A stretch of 64,000 nt of DNA from Actinoalloteichus hymeniacidonis (GTDB lineage Bacteria; Actinomycetota; Actinomycetes; Mycobacteriales; Pseudonocardiaceae), in the NCBI RefSeq assembly GCF_014203365.1, contig NZ_JACHIS010000001.1, positions 3,534,001 to 3,598,000 on the forward strand, read 5' to 3'. This document shows, piece by piece, positions 8,755-17,901 of the stretch (positions are counted from its first letter, which is position 1; the number at the start of each line of letters is the position of its first letter). Under the pieces are notes generated by a model. It saw only the letters and a program-made list of their open reading frames with translations, did not search any database and was not told the origin of the DNA. The translations under genes were made by a program, and so were the position numbers.

Positions 8755-8794
8755 TCGAGAAGTCCCAGAGTGTGAACGCCTGTCGAATCGGGAC

Positions 8795-8823
8795 TTGGCG
8801 CGGATCGGGAAATCTGCAAGCAT
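8795..8823 (+). promoter_or_regulatory. Promoter of the cysteine-type leader peptide (sulfur island)
   Basis: TTGGCG at 8795-8800 is followed after 17 bases by AAGCAT at 8818-8823. The predicted RNA start falls at or within a base or two of the leader ATG at 8830, giving a leaderless message. The ssu leader at 35089 has the same spacing with TTGACA and AAGACT, which supports both calls. Confidence 0.5.
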
Positions 8824-8829
8824 TCAAAT

Positions 8830-8946
8830 ATGCCGATGGCGCCCTTGCTCACCTCTCGCCGACACGTCGATTTTCATCGACTGTCCAGCGCGCTGTGTCC
8901 GAGTCATCGCTCTTTCCGATCGATCGGCATCTCGAATCGCTTCTGA
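8830..8946 (+). CDS. Cysteine-type leader peptide upstream of organosulfur genes
   Basis: A 38-residue peptide, too short for routine gene finders. Residues 10-26 read RRHVDFHRLSSALCPSH, matching the HVD...SALCP.H core of short peptides annotated as putative leaders of sulfur genes in actinomycetes; ten of 17 core positions equal those of the second leader at 35089. The single Cys codon TGT is at 8896-8898. A ribosome starved of cysteinyl-tRNA would pause there and alter folding of the RNA downstream. The next gene, a flavin reductase, is 590 bases on, farther than usual, so control over that distance is inferred. An in-frame ATG at 8836 is an alternative start. Confidence 0.65.
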   Translation: MPMAPLLTSRRHVDFHRLSSALCPSHRSFRSIGISNRF

Positions 8947-8953
8947 TCGATCG
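8917..8953 (+). promoter_or_regulatory. Inverted repeat at end of leader peptide, possible attenuator
   Basis: CGATCGATC (8917-8925) and GATCGATCG (8945-8953) form a perfect 9-bp stem around 19 bases. It starts 19 bases after the leader Cys codon and spans the leader stop, where a stalled ribosome could prevent it forming. The pairing is visible; the regulatory role is inferred. Confidence 0.4.
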
Positions 8954-9535
8954 CTCTGATTCTTCGTCGATACTTCACTAGGGCGGGTTATCCGAATATC
9001 GGTGCACTGCCCGATCTTCCGGACGCCGGGGCAATCGTGTCGGACGATGACGAATCAGCGGTGCCCGTCCTCGTTCCCGCCTCCATGATGTCGGCCCGCA
9101 TCGGCATCGGCGGGCAGCCCCGGCCACAGCCGATCACAGGCCGCCCCGTATTCGCAGCGCACAGCACCACGGAAGGCGGCCTGACATGTCGGACGAACCT
9201 CGACCCGAGCAGTCGACCGCCGAACCTCCACCGACTTCGACCACCGCATTCCACCGTCCGTCCACTGCGGAGATCCCGACTCGGAATCCGGACCGCATCG
9301 AGTCGACATCGAATTCCGGCTGCAGCTGGACCCGGTTGGCGGCGGCGGGATTCGACCGTTTCGACGTCTGACCGGACCGTATCCGCTCATTCTTCCCGAT
9401 AACTCCGGGCATACCGGACCGGAGGATTTCGCCGCTTGACCGCGACCATCGGTTTGTTTTTCACGACCATCTGTTTCGACGTGAGGAGAATGCGGCCGTC
9501 ATCCCGTCCTGCCGCACCGCGCCCGAAGGAGAGAC
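8954..9535. other. Long intergenic stretch before flavin reductase
   Basis: About 580 bases with no convincing gene. A 61-codon frame at 9186-9371 has a fair ribosome site, but its third codon positions are only about 70 percent G/C, well below neighbouring genes. It has no recognisable motif. The T-rich tract near 9453-9461 may belong to a promoter for the gene at 9536. The stretch probably serves as the long untranslated region between leader and operon. Confidence 0.35.
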
Positions 9536-10078
9536 ATGGCCTTCCCGATTCCCAGTCCACGGGAGCTCGGCACCGCTGAGAACTCCGAATCGATCGATCC
9601 CGATGATTTCCGGACCGCCTTTCGCAGGCATCCATCCGGGGTCGTCGTCATCACCACGGATGCGGGTTCCGGTCCCGTGGGATTCACCGCGACCTCGTTG
9701 ACGTCGGTCTCGTTGACTCCCCCGTTGATCTCCTTCGGGATCGCCTCACGGGCGTCGAGTTGGCCGCACGTCCGCGATAGCAAGGCAGTGGTGGTCAACT
9801 TCCTCGGCGCAAGCCAGGAATCGGTCGCTCGACGGTTCGCCACCAGCGGCATCGACCGATTCGCCGCCCCGATCCGCTGGCATCGACTCGCGGGCGGCCA
9901 ACCGGCTCTCGACGACGTCTCCGGGCGGCTGCTGAGCTCGATCGAGGCCATCCTCCCGGTGGGCGATCACCACGTCGTGATCGCCAAGGTGGTCGGCGCA
10001 CAGTTCCTGTCCGACGAGGAGCCCTTGGTCTACCGGGACGGCTGCTATCACCGCGTCGCTCCCGCTCGGACCGAGTGA
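9536..10078 (+). CDS. Flavin reductase of two-component monooxygenases (HpaC/DszD-like split barrel)
   Basis: A 180-residue protein from ATG 9536 behind GAAGGAGAG. After a short N-terminal tail, DDFRTAFRRHPSGVVVITTD...GFTATSLTSVSLTPPLISFGIA is the diagnostic N-terminal half of the FMN-binding split-barrel reductases. HHVVIAKVV and the C-terminal PLVYRDGCYH complete the fold. Such enzymes reduce FMN with NAD(P)H and pass FMNH2 to LLM and DszC-type monooxygenases. It directly precedes the ABC importer/LLM operon and follows the Cys leader peptide, making it the likely dedicated reductase. It is a different fold from the reductase at 8179. Confidence 0.92.
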   Translation: MAFPIPSPRELGTAENSESIDPDDFRTAFRRHPSGVVVITTDAGSGPVGFTATSLTSVSLTPPLISFGIASRASSWPHVRDSKAVVVNFLGASQESVARRFATSGIDRFAAPIRWHRLAGGQPALDDVSGRLLSSIEAILPVGDHHVVIAKVVGAQFLSDEEPLVYRDGCYHRVAPARTE

Positions 10079-10178
10079 GGATCGCCTTCGCAGGACCTAA
10101 TCCGTTCTCGGCCGTACGGGGCCCGCGCCGATCCCGGCGCCGTGGCGCACCCACCGCCCGTCTCCGTCAGGAGTACCT

Positions 10179-11825
10179 GTGAACCACGTTCATCCCGCGC
10201 GTCCTCGGCCCGGTCGTAGACCGGCGTATCCGGTGCTCCTCGCCTCGGCGGCCGTCGTCCTGCTGACGGCCTCGGCCTGTTCCGACGCCACGGGCGGATC
10301 GACGACCTTCACCGAGCCCGGCCCCGGTGGCACGTTGAGCTACGCCCTGTCGCAGGCGCCCGACTGCCCCGACCCGCAACAGGCCGGGCAGAACATGGCG
10401 GTGTACATCGCCAGGCAGGTGGCGGACTCGCTCACCGATCAGGATCCCGAGACCGGGGAGATCACTGGGTGGCTGGCCGAGTCCTGGGAGGTCGACGACG
10501 CGGGCACCGAGTTCACCTTCCAGCTGCGGCCCGAGGTGACCTATTCGGACGGCACACCGGTCGACGCGGAATCGGTGCGCACCAATTTCGACTCCATCGC
10601 CTTCGAGCTGGGTGCCTCGGCACCGTTGGGCAGTACCTATCTCGCGGGTTATCGGGAGACGCGGGTGGAGGACCCACTGCGGGCGACGGTGGTCTTCGAG
10701 GAGCCCAACGCCCAATTCCTGCAGGCGACCTCCACGTTCTCGCTGGCGCTGGTGGCCGATGCGACGGTGCGGACACCGCTGGATCGACGGTGTCAGGGCG
10801 AGGTGATCGGTTCCGGACCGTTCGTCGTCTCCGAGTTCGTCGAGGACCAACGAGTGATGTTGACCCGCCGGGACGACTACGACTGGGCGTCGCCGGTGGT
10901 GAAGCACTCCGGCGCTGCCTACCTGGACGCCGTGGACTTCCAGATCATCCCGGAATCGAGTGTGCGTGCGGGCAGTCTGGCCTCGGGGCAGCTCGACGCG
11001 GTGAGCGATGTGCTCCCCCAGGACACCCCGCAGATACAGGCGGGCGGTGGTTCCGTCCTCAGCACGGCCAATCCCGGGGTGCCGTTCATTCTGCAACCCA
11101 ATGTTTCGCGGGGTCCGCTGGCCGAGGAGGCGGTACGGGATGCCGTGCAGCTCGGCATCGACCGCGCGGAACTGGTCGAGACCCTGCTCGGCGAGCACTT
11201 CCACCCCGCGACCAGCGTGCTGGCCCACACCACGCCCGGCTATGCGGATCTGAGTGCGGAGCTGTCCCACGATCCCGACGCGGCGGCCGAGTTGCTGGAC
11301 CGCGCGGGATGGACGTCGGGGCCCGAGGGCATTCGGGTGCGCGATGGCGAGGCGCTGTCGATCGACGTGGTCTTCAGCGCCGCGTTCAGCGGGAGCCAGG
11401 CGGTGCTGGAGTTGGTGCAGCAGCAGCTGCGGGCGATCGGCGTCGACCTTCGGCTTCGGCTGGTCACGCCCGCCGAGTCCGCGCAGCTTCAAGAGGACGG
11501 CGATTACGACTTCTACTTCTACAACACCACCAGGGCCGATCCCGACATCCTCCGAACCCTGTTCTCCACCGATTTCGTCAATCGCAATCTGCGGGCATCC
11601 GATGAGGAACTCGACCCGCTGTTGGCCCGGCAGGCGGCCACGCTCGACGTCGACGAGCGCGATGCGCTGGTGGCCGAGGCGCAGCTGTTGATCGTCGATC
11701 GCGGGTTCGCGATCCCGTTGTTCGAGTTGTCGCAGGCGATCGGGGTGTCGGGCGACGTGCACGATCTCGCCTTCGAGGCCTCCGCCCGGCTGCGATTCCA
11801 CGATGTGTGGCTGGCCGACCGATGA
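10179..11825 (+). CDS. ABC importer solute-binding lipoprotein, dipeptide/nickel type (SBP_bac_5)
   Basis: A 548-residue lipoprotein starting at GTG 10179 behind CAGGAG. Residues 1-33 are a signal sequence ending in the lipobox TASAC. The mature part has SBP_bac_5 features: GGTLSYALSQAPDCPDPQQ, GWLAESWEVDDAGTEFTFQLRPEVTYSDGTPVDAESV, then LELVQQQLRAIGVDL near the C terminus. It should capture a small solute outside the membrane and hand it to the two permeases that follow. Its stop overlaps the first permease start (ATGA). Because LLM monooxygenases end the operon, the ligand is more likely an organosulfur compound than a plain peptide; that is inference. Confidence 0.9.
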   Translation: MNHVHPARPRPGRRPAYPVLLASAAVVLLTASACSDATGGSTTFTEPGPGGTLSYALSQAPDCPDPQQAGQNMAVYIARQVADSLTDQDPETGEITGWLAESWEVDDAGTEFTFQLRPEVTYSDGTPVDAESVRTNFDSIAFELGASAPLGSTYLAGYRETRVEDPLRATVVFEEPNAQFLQATSTFSLALVADATVRTPLDRRCQGEVIGSGPFVVSEFVEDQRVMLTRRDDYDWASPVVKHSGAAYLDAVDFQIIPESSVRAGSLASGQLDAVSDVLPQDTPQIQAGGGSVLSTANPGVPFILQPNVSRGPLAEEAVRDAVQLGIDRAELVETLLGEHFHPATSVLAHTTPGYADLSAELSHDPDAAAELLDRAGWTSGPEGIRVRDGEALSIDVVFSAAFSGSQAVLELVQQQLRAIGVDLRLRLVTPAESAQLQEDGDYDFYFYNTTRADPDILRTLFSTDFVNRNLRASDEELDPLLARQAATLDVDERDALVAEAQLLIVDRGFAIPLFELSQAIGVSGDVHDLAFEASARLRFHDVWLADR

Positions 11826-12769
11826 GCCCGGCCTATCTGGGTCGCAGGCTGGCGCAATCGGGGCTGGTGCTGCTGGCCGCGTTCACGGTGACCTTCGTGG
11901 TGCTGTACCTGCTGCCCAGCGATCCGGTGCGGATCATGCTCGACGCGGGTGGTGAGGGCGGCTATGTCGATCCGGCCGAGATCGCCGCGCTGCGTGCCGA
12001 GCATGGCTTGGATCAGCCGCTGCTGATCCAGTACCTCGGCGCGCTCGGTCGGGTGGTGACCGGCGATCTGGGCACGTCGATCGTGTCCGGGGCTCCGGTG
12101 ACGCAGTCGATCGGGGAGGCGCTGCCGCACACGCTGGCGTTGGCGGGCTCCGCGTTGCTGGTGGCGGTGCTGCTCGGCGGGGCGGTCGCGGTGGGCGGTA
12201 CCGCGCTACGCCTGACCTGGTTGCGGAATCTGGTGCTGTCGCTGCCCGCGCTGGCGTTGGCGGCGCCCACGTTCTGGGTGGGCCTGCTGCTGCTGCAGTT
12301 CGTCTCGTTCCAGGTCGGGCTACTGCCCGCCTTCGGCAACGACGGCATCGCCACCCTGGTTCTGCCCACCGTCACGTTGGCCTTGCCGACCGCGGCGGCG
12401 GTGGCCCAGGTGTTGGCCGGTGGGTTGACCGATGCGTGGCGACAGCCCTACATCGAGACGGCACGCGCGAAAGGCGCTGGACAGCTACGGGTGCATCTGG
12501 CGCACGCCCTGCGCAACGCGGTGATCCCCACGATCACGATGTCGGGCGTTCTGATCGGTCAGTTGTCGGCGGGTGCGGTGGTGGTGGAGACCGTGTTCTC
12601 CCGGGTCGGCATCGGTCGGTTGGCGCAGAGCGCGGTCACCGCACAGGACATCCCGGTGGTGCAGGGCTTGGTGTTGCTCGCCGCGCTGGTGTTCGTGCTG
12701 GTCAATCTGCTGGTCGATCTGGTCGTGCCGCTGCTCGACCCCCGGATCTCCGCGCCAGCGGCGAGCTGA
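11822..12769 (+). CDS. ABC importer permease, DppB type
   Basis: A 315-residue membrane protein whose ATG overlaps the binding-protein stop. It opens with MSPAYLGRRLAQSGLVLLAAFTV..., followed by LLPSDPVRIM, the typical DppB N-terminal helix and periplasmic loop with its LxPGDP-like motif. Further hydrophobic helices follow. The cytoplasmic EAA loop, with ETARAKGAGQLRVHLAHALRNAVIPT, contacts the ATPase. It forms a heterodimeric channel with the next gene product, which begins 11 bases after its stop. Confidence 0.92.
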   Translation: MSPAYLGRRLAQSGLVLLAAFTVTFVVLYLLPSDPVRIMLDAGGEGGYVDPAEIAALRAEHGLDQPLLIQYLGALGRVVTGDLGTSIVSGAPVTQSIGEALPHTLALAGSALLVAVLLGGAVAVGGTALRLTWLRNLVLSLPALALAAPTFWVGLLLLQFVSFQVGLLPAFGNDGIATLVLPTVTLALPTAAAVAQVLAGGLTDAWRQPYIETARAKGAGQLRVHLAHALRNAVIPTITMSGVLIGQLSAGAVVVETVFSRVGIGRLAQSAVTAQDIPVVQGLVLLAALVFVLVNLLVDLVVPLLDPRISAPAAS

Positions 12770-12780
12770 GAGGAACTGTG

Positions 12781-13635
12781 ATGTCGGTTCTAGCCGCCCG
12801 AGCGGACGCCACGGAGTCCGGATGGGCACGTGTCCGGCGATGGCGTCCGGGGGTGGTGCTGTCCGTCCTGGTGCTTCTGATCACGCTGGCCTGGGCGACG
12901 GTGCCCTCGGTGTTCGCGCCCGGTGATCCACTCGCGGGTGTGCCCGCGCGGGCGTTGACGCCACCGGATGCCACGCACTGGTTCGGCACCGATCACCTCG
13001 GTCGGGATCTCTACACCCGGGTCGTGCACGGCACGGCGCTGTCGGTGGCGGCCACCGCGATCGCGGTGGCCTTGGCACTGGTGGTGGGGACCGTGATCGG
13101 CCTGCTCGCCGGTTTCCTCGGCGGTCTGGTGGACGACGTCCTGATGCGGCTGGTGGACGTGCTGTTGGCGGTGCCGCCGCTGCTGATGTCGCTCACGGTG
13201 ATCACCGTGCTGGGGTCCGGGACGATCACGGTGGCCATCGCGGTCGGTGTGGCCTCGGTGGCGGGGTTCGCGCGGGTCATGCGTGCCGAGGTGTTGCGGG
13301 TGCGGCAGGCGACGTTCGTGGAGGCGGCGGTGGGCGGCGGGGTACGCCCGGTCCGGGTGCTGCTGCGGCATGTGCTGCCCAACGCGACCGGGCCGGTCGG
13401 TGCGCTGACCACGGTGGAGTTCGGCCAGGCGTTCCTGGCCGTGGCGGCGCTGGGCTTCCTCGGGTTCGGCGCCGCGCCGCCGCAGCCGGAGTGGGGCCTG
13501 TTGGTGTCGGAGGGACGCGGCTATCTGGCGACGTCCTGGTGGTACACGACGCTGCCCGGTCTGGTGATCGTCGCCGTGGTGCTGGCGGCGACTCGGCTGG
13601 GTCGGGCGCTCAAGGAGAACGGGCGGCGAATATGA
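12781..13635 (+). CDS. ABC importer permease, DppC type
   Basis: A 284-residue membrane protein from ATG 12781 behind GAGAGGAAC. It shows the DppC landmarks: a first helix after RRWRPGVVLSVLVLLITLAWA, the conserved loop HWFGTDHLGRDLYTRVVHGT, and the EAA-type loop FVEAAVGGGVRPVRVLLRHVLPNATGP. It ends with GEG-like VSEGRGYLATSWWYTTLPGLVI, which is also typical. It partners with the DppB-type protein at 11822 and the fused ATPase, whose ATG overlaps its stop codon. Confidence 0.92.
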   Translation: MSVLAARADATESGWARVRRWRPGVVLSVLVLLITLAWATVPSVFAPGDPLAGVPARALTPPDATHWFGTDHLGRDLYTRVVHGTALSVAATAIAVALALVVGTVIGLLAGFLGGLVDDVLMRLVDVLLAVPPLLMSLTVITVLGSGTITVAIAVGVASVAGFARVMRAEVLRVRQATFVEAAVGGGVRPVRVLLRHVLPNATGPVGALTTVEFGQAFLAVAALGFLGFGAAPPQPEWGLLVSEGRGYLATSWWYTTLPGLVIVAVVLAATRLGRALKENGRRI

Positions 13636-15356
13636 GCGACGCGGTGTTGGTGGTGACCGACCTGCACGTCCAGTACCGGGTGAACGGACGGACGGTGCCT
13701 GCCGTGCGGGGGCTGGATCTGCGGATCGCGCCGGGCGAGGTGGTGGCGATGGTCGGCGAGTCCGGTTCGGGAAAGTCGACCGCCGCCCACGCGGTGTTGG
13801 GTCTGCTGCCGGGCTCGGGTCTGAGGACGCGGGGCCGGATCGAGATCGACGGCGTGGACGTCACCGAGTGGTCGGATCGACTGTTGGCCACCGTTCGCGG
13901 TTCGCGGGTCGGGTTGGTGCCGCAGGATCCGACGGTGTCGCTCAACCCGGTGGTGCGCGTCGGTGCGCAGGTCGCCGAGGTGCTGCGGTTACACGGGTTG
14001 GCCGATCGGCGGAGTGCACCGGAGCGGGCCGTGTCGATCCTGCGGGAGGTGGGGATCGACGACGCACCGCTGCGGGCCCGGCAGTATCCGCACGAGTTGA
14101 GCGGCGGACTTCGCCAGCGGGTGTTGATCGGGATCGCCCTGGCCTGCAGGCCGCCGCTGTTGATCGCTGACGAGCCGACCAGCGCGTTGGACGTCACGGT
14201 CCAGCGCAGGGTGCTGGACCACCTGGATGTGCTGACCAACAGGTTCGGCACGGCGTCACTGTTGATCACGCACGATCTCGGAGTGGCGGCGGACCGCGCG
14301 CATCGGGTGCTGGTGATGCGGCACGGCAGGGTGGTGGAGCAGGGCCCCACCGAGACGGTGTTGCGCAGCCCGTCGCACGACTACACCCGTGAGCTGCTCG
14401 CCGCCGTCCCCGGCCGACGTCGGGTCGCCCCGGATGGTCGGCGGGCGGCAGCCAAGGGCAGGGATTCCGCTGCTGCGCCGCCGATTCGGGAGGCGCCCCT
14501 GGCGGTGGTCGAGGACGTGCGCAAGGCGTTCCGGGTGCGGCTGGCCTCCGGGGCACACCGGCTGGTGGAGGCCGTCCGAGGGGTGTCGTTATCGGTAGGA
14601 CGCCGGGAGACGCTGGCGCTGGTCGGCGAGTCCGGTTCGGGGAAGTCGACCACCGCGCGGCTGTTGCTCCGGCTGACCGACGTGACCTCGGGGACGATCC
14701 GTTTCGACGGGCGGGACATCACCCGGCTGCGTGGGTCGGACCTGCGGTCCCTGCGGTCCCGAGCGCAGCTGGTCTACCAGAATCCGTACTCCTCGTTGAA
14801 TCCTCGACTGACGATCGAGCAGGTGGTTGCGGAGCCGCTGGTGGCCTTCCGCCGGGGTGACCGTCGTTCCCGTGCCGCCAGGGTCGCCGAGCTGCTGGAT
14901 CAGGTGGCGCTACCTGCGGGTACCGGTGATCGCAGGCCGGGCGAACTCTCCGGTGGTCAGCGGCAGCGGGTCGCGATCGCCAGGGCGTTGGCGCTGCGGC
15001 CCGAGCTGTTGGTCCTGGATGAGCCGGTGTCGGCGTTGGACGTCTCCGTGCAGGCGCGCATCCTCGATCTACTCGCTGATCTCCAGCAACAGTTGGCCTT
15101 GAGCTGCGTGTTCATCTCCCACGATCTGGCGGTCGTACGTCAGGTGAGCGACCGGGTGGCCGTGATGCGCGGCGGCGAGCTGGTGGAGCTGGGGGAACGC
15201 GACGAGGTTTTCGATCGGCCGCGCCATCCCTACACCCGCGAGCTGTTGGCCTCGGTCGCCGGGGGCGGCCTCGTGGCGGCCGAGTCGCTCGGTGCCGCAG
15301 CGACGCATCCGCCGGAGTCGGACCAACGTACGGCGGCCGGGTCGCTGCCGCCCTGA
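13632..15356 (+). CDS. Fused double ATPase of dipeptide-type ABC importer (DppD-DppF)
   Basis: A 574-residue protein carrying two complete nucleotide-binding domains in tandem, which in most Dpp/Opp systems are separate subunits. Domain 1 (about residues 5-265) has Walker A GESGSGKST, signature LSGGLRQRVLIGIAL and Walker B LLIADEPTSALD. Domain 2 (about 295-550) has GESGSGKSTTARLLLRL, LSGGQRQRVAIARAL and LLVLDEPVSALD. Both therefore look active. It energises the permeases at 11822 and 12781. It starts by ATGA overlap with the second permease and is followed by the LLM fusion gene after 58 bases. Confidence 0.94.
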   Translation: MSDAVLVVTDLHVQYRVNGRTVPAVRGLDLRIAPGEVVAMVGESGSGKSTAAHAVLGLLPGSGLRTRGRIEIDGVDVTEWSDRLLATVRGSRVGLVPQDPTVSLNPVVRVGAQVAEVLRLHGLADRRSAPERAVSILREVGIDDAPLRARQYPHELSGGLRQRVLIGIALACRPPLLIADEPTSALDVTVQRRVLDHLDVLTNRFGTASLLITHDLGVAADRAHRVLVMRHGRVVEQGPTETVLRSPSHDYTRELLAAVPGRRRVAPDGRRAAAKGRDSAAAPPIREAPLAVVEDVRKAFRVRLASGAHRLVEAVRGVSLSVGRRETLALVGESGSGKSTTARLLLRLTDVTSGTIRFDGRDITRLRGSDLRSLRSRAQLVYQNPYSSLNPRLTIEQVVAEPLVAFRRGDRRSRAARVAELLDQVALPAGTGDRRPGELSGGQRQRVAIARALALRPELLVLDEPVSALDVSVQARILDLLADLQQQLALSCVFISHDLAVVRQVSDRVAVMRGGELVELGERDEVFDRPRHPYTRELLASVAGGGLVAAESLGAAATHPPESDQRTAAGSLPP

Positions 15357-15414
15357 GCCCCGCCTCCCGTTCTCGAACCGCCTCGACTCACCGACCTCTC
15401 TAGGAGCGGATCCC

Positions 15415-17901
15415 GTGTCTCCCACGACGCCTCTGCCGTTGTCCGTGCTCGATCTGAGTCCCGTGCCGCGTGGCGGCACCGCCGCCCGCGCCCTGGCCGA
15501 CACGATCGAGTTGGCCGGGTTGGCCGAGAACCTCGGCTACCACCGATTCTGGCTGGCCGAGCATCATCTCAATCCCGGGGTGGCCTCGGCATCACCTGCG
15601 GTGCTCATCGCCCTGGTCGCCTCGGCGACCCGGCATATCCGGGTCGGTTCCGGCGCCGTGCAGATCTCGCATCTGACCCCGCTGTTGGTGGCCGAGCAGT
15701 TCGGGACCATCGCCCAGGTGCATCCGGATCGGATCGATCTGGGCCTCGGCCACCTCGATCTGGGTGCCCTGCAACGCAGACGCACGGCGGGTCCACCTTC
15801 CGGGGGCACCGTCGCCTCGGCCCGGGTGGTCGACGGTCTGCTGGTTCCCGCGCCGGCGCGGTTCGGCGGCAGCATCGCGACCTTCGAGCTGCTCGCGCGG
15901 CTGCTCGGGTACCGGCCGAACGAGGAGCGTCAGTCCTATCAGGACCAGGTCCGAGACCTGCTGGCCTTCCTCGACGGCGAGTACCGCGACCCGGCCGGGC
16001 GTGCCGTGCACGCCGTTCCCGCCGAGGGTGCCGACCTGCAGACCTGGGTGCTGGGTTCCAGCGGCGGGGTCAGCGCGCAGACCGCCGGAGCGGTCGGTCT
16101 GCCCTTCGCGGCGGGCTATCACGCCGCGCCCGCCGGGGTGTTGGACGCGGTGGCGGCGTATCGGGCGGCGTTCGTGCCGTCGGTGAGTTCTCCCCGGCCC
16201 TATGTGATGGTCTCGGCGGACGTGGTGGTCGCGGAGACCGACGCCGAGGCACGTCGACTCGCGACGCCGTTCGCCTCGTGGGTGCTCGACATCCGCACCG
16301 GGCGCGGGGCGCAGCCCTATCCGACGCCGGACGAGGCCGAGTGGCGACGGTGGACGGCCGAGGAACGCGCGATCGTCCAAGATCGTGTCGACACGCAGAT
16401 CGTGGGTTCGCCCGCCACGGTCGTCGAGCGGTTGCGCACCCTGGCCAGGGTCACCGGGGCCGACGAACTGCTGATCACCACCATCACCAGCGAGCACTCC
16501 GACCGGGTGCGTTCCTACGAGCTGTTGGCCGAGGCCTGGCAGGCGATCGGACGTGGTGGAACCGACTCGGATGCGGCAGCGCAGTCGACCGAGGTCGACG
16601 TCTCGAACCCGGCGGTCGCAGGCAACGGCCTTCCGGTCGAGAGGGAAGCGCGGTCCGAGGCGGGCGCCGGGGCCTCTCGTCCTCGGCTGGCCGTCGAGCT
16701 GGACGGGGCGGGCAGGCATCCGGCGGCGTGGCGGCTCCCGGACGCCAAGCCGGACCGGTTGTCGACGGCCGAGTGGTACGTCGAGTCGGTGCGGCGGGCC
16801 GAGGAGGGCGGGCTCGACTTCGTCGCCATCACCGACGCGTTCACCCCGTACTCCGATAGGCCGGGGCAGGTCGCGGGCCGACTGGACGCCGTCGCGATCG
16901 CGGCCCGGGTGGCGCCTGTGACGTCGTCGATCGGGCTGGTTCCCACCGCCACCGTCACCCACACCGAGCCGTTCCACCTGTCCAAAGCGCTGGCGACGCT
17001 GGATTTCGTGAGCCTGGGCCGCGCGGGGTGGGAGGTGGCGGTATCGCAGACACAGGCCGAGGCGGATCTCTTCGGCCGCAAGGACGCCGCAGCCGCCGAG
17101 GTGCTGTGGGCGGAGGCGAGCGACGCGGCGGAGGTGGTGGTCCGGCTGTGGGACAGCTGGGACGACGACGCCGAGATCCGCGAGGTGGCCACCGGTCGGT
17201 TCATCGACCGAGATCGCCTGCACTACATCGACTTCGACGGGGAGTTCTTCTCCGTACGCGGACCGTCGATCACGCCGCGTCCCCCGCAGGGCCATCCGCT
17301 GATCGTGGTCGGGGTGCACGACCCCGAGGCGATCGGTACCGCTGCGACCCATGCCGACGTGGTGCGGGTGTCCGCGCCCGATCTGGACTCGGCGCGGGCG
17401 ATCCGCTCCCGGGTTCGAGCCGAGGTCGCGGAGGCGGGGCGGGATCCCGACGAGGTGTCGGTCCTGCTGGATCTGGAGGTGTTGCTCGCCGCCGACGGCG
17501 CCGCCGCCCGAGCGGTGCTCGGCGAGCTCGACGGGTGGGCGGGTGCGGCGGTGCCCGCCCGATCGCTGCGGGTCGTCGGTGCCCCCGGCGAGGTGGCCGA
17601 TCTCATCGAGCAGGGCTTCCGATCGGGTGCGTTCGACGGGGTGGTCTTCGCACCGTTGGCGCTGCCCGGCGGGTTGATCTCGATCGTCGAGGACGTGTTG
17701 CCGGTGCTGGCCGAGCGAGGCCTGGCCGAGACGGCCGTCGAGCGCGCGAATGCGGTGCGGAGCCAGGGGCTGCGGGCCCGGCTGGGCCTGCCCGCCCGGG
17801 CGGCGAGCCGGTTCGCCGCAGCCGAGGAACCGGTGTCGTCGGCACCGATCGAGAAGACGGCCGTCGGCACCGACGACCGGCAGAAGGAGCAGACCCGATG
17901 A
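15415..17901 (+). CDS. Two-domain LLM flavin-dependent monooxygenase fusion
   Basis: An 828-residue protein starting at GTG 15415, behind TAGGAG. Residues 1-377 form one complete luciferase-like domain of the MsnO8-like group (LSVLDLSPVPRGGT; GYHRFWLAEHHLNPGVASASP). Residues 421-790 form a second, different LLM domain (STAEWYVESVRRAEEGGLDFVAITDAFTPY; GRAGWEVAVSQTQAEADLFGR). An Ala/Glu/Ser-rich linker joins them. LLM enzymes use FMNH2 and oxygen to cleave C-S or C-N bonds. Related enzymes are usually about 330-450 residues and single-domain, so the fusion may channel one substrate through two oxidations. It overlaps the next monooxygenase gene by four bases. Confidence 0.9.
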   Translation: MSPTTPLPLSVLDLSPVPRGGTAARALADTIELAGLAENLGYHRFWLAEHHLNPGVASASPAVLIALVASATRHIRVGSGAVQISHLTPLLVAEQFGTIAQVHPDRIDLGLGHLDLGALQRRRTAGPPSGGTVASARVVDGLLVPAPARFGGSIATFELLARLLGYRPNEERQSYQDQVRDLLAFLDGEYRDPAGRAVHAVPAEGADLQTWVLGSSGGVSAQTAGAVGLPFAAGYHAAPAGVLDAVAAYRAAFVPSVSSPRPYVMVSADVVVAETDAEARRLATPFASWVLDIRTGRGAQPYPTPDEAEWRRWTAEERAIVQDRVDTQIVGSPATVVERLRTLARVTGADELLITTITSEHSDRVRSYELLAEAWQAIGRGGTDSDAAAQSTEVDVSNPAVAGNGLPVEREARSEAGAGASRPRLAVELDGAGRHPAAWRLPDAKPDRLSTAEWYVESVRRAEEGGLDFVAITDAFTPYSDRPGQVAGRLDAVAIAARVAPVTSSIGLVPTATVTHTEPFHLSKALATLDFVSLGRAGWEVAVSQTQAEADLFGRKDAAAAEVLWAEASDAAEVVVRLWDSWDDDAEIREVATGRFIDRDRLHYIDFDGEFFSVRGPSITPRPPQGHPLIVVGVHDPEAIGTAATHADVVRVSAPDLDSARAIRSRVRAEVAEAGRDPDEVSVLLDLEVLLAADGAAARAVLGELDGWAGAAVPARSLRVVGAPGEVADLIEQGFRSGAFDGVVFAPLALPGGLISIVEDVLPVLAERGLAETAVERANAVRSQGLRARLGLPARAASRFAAAEEPVSSAPIEKTAVGTDDRQKEQTR

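Noticed and set aside
9186-9371. 61-codon frame with a Ser/Thr/Cys-rich end, considered as a small peptide precursor
   Set aside because: It has a fair ribosome site but third codon positions only about 70 percent G/C, no modifying enzyme beside it and no recognised motif.
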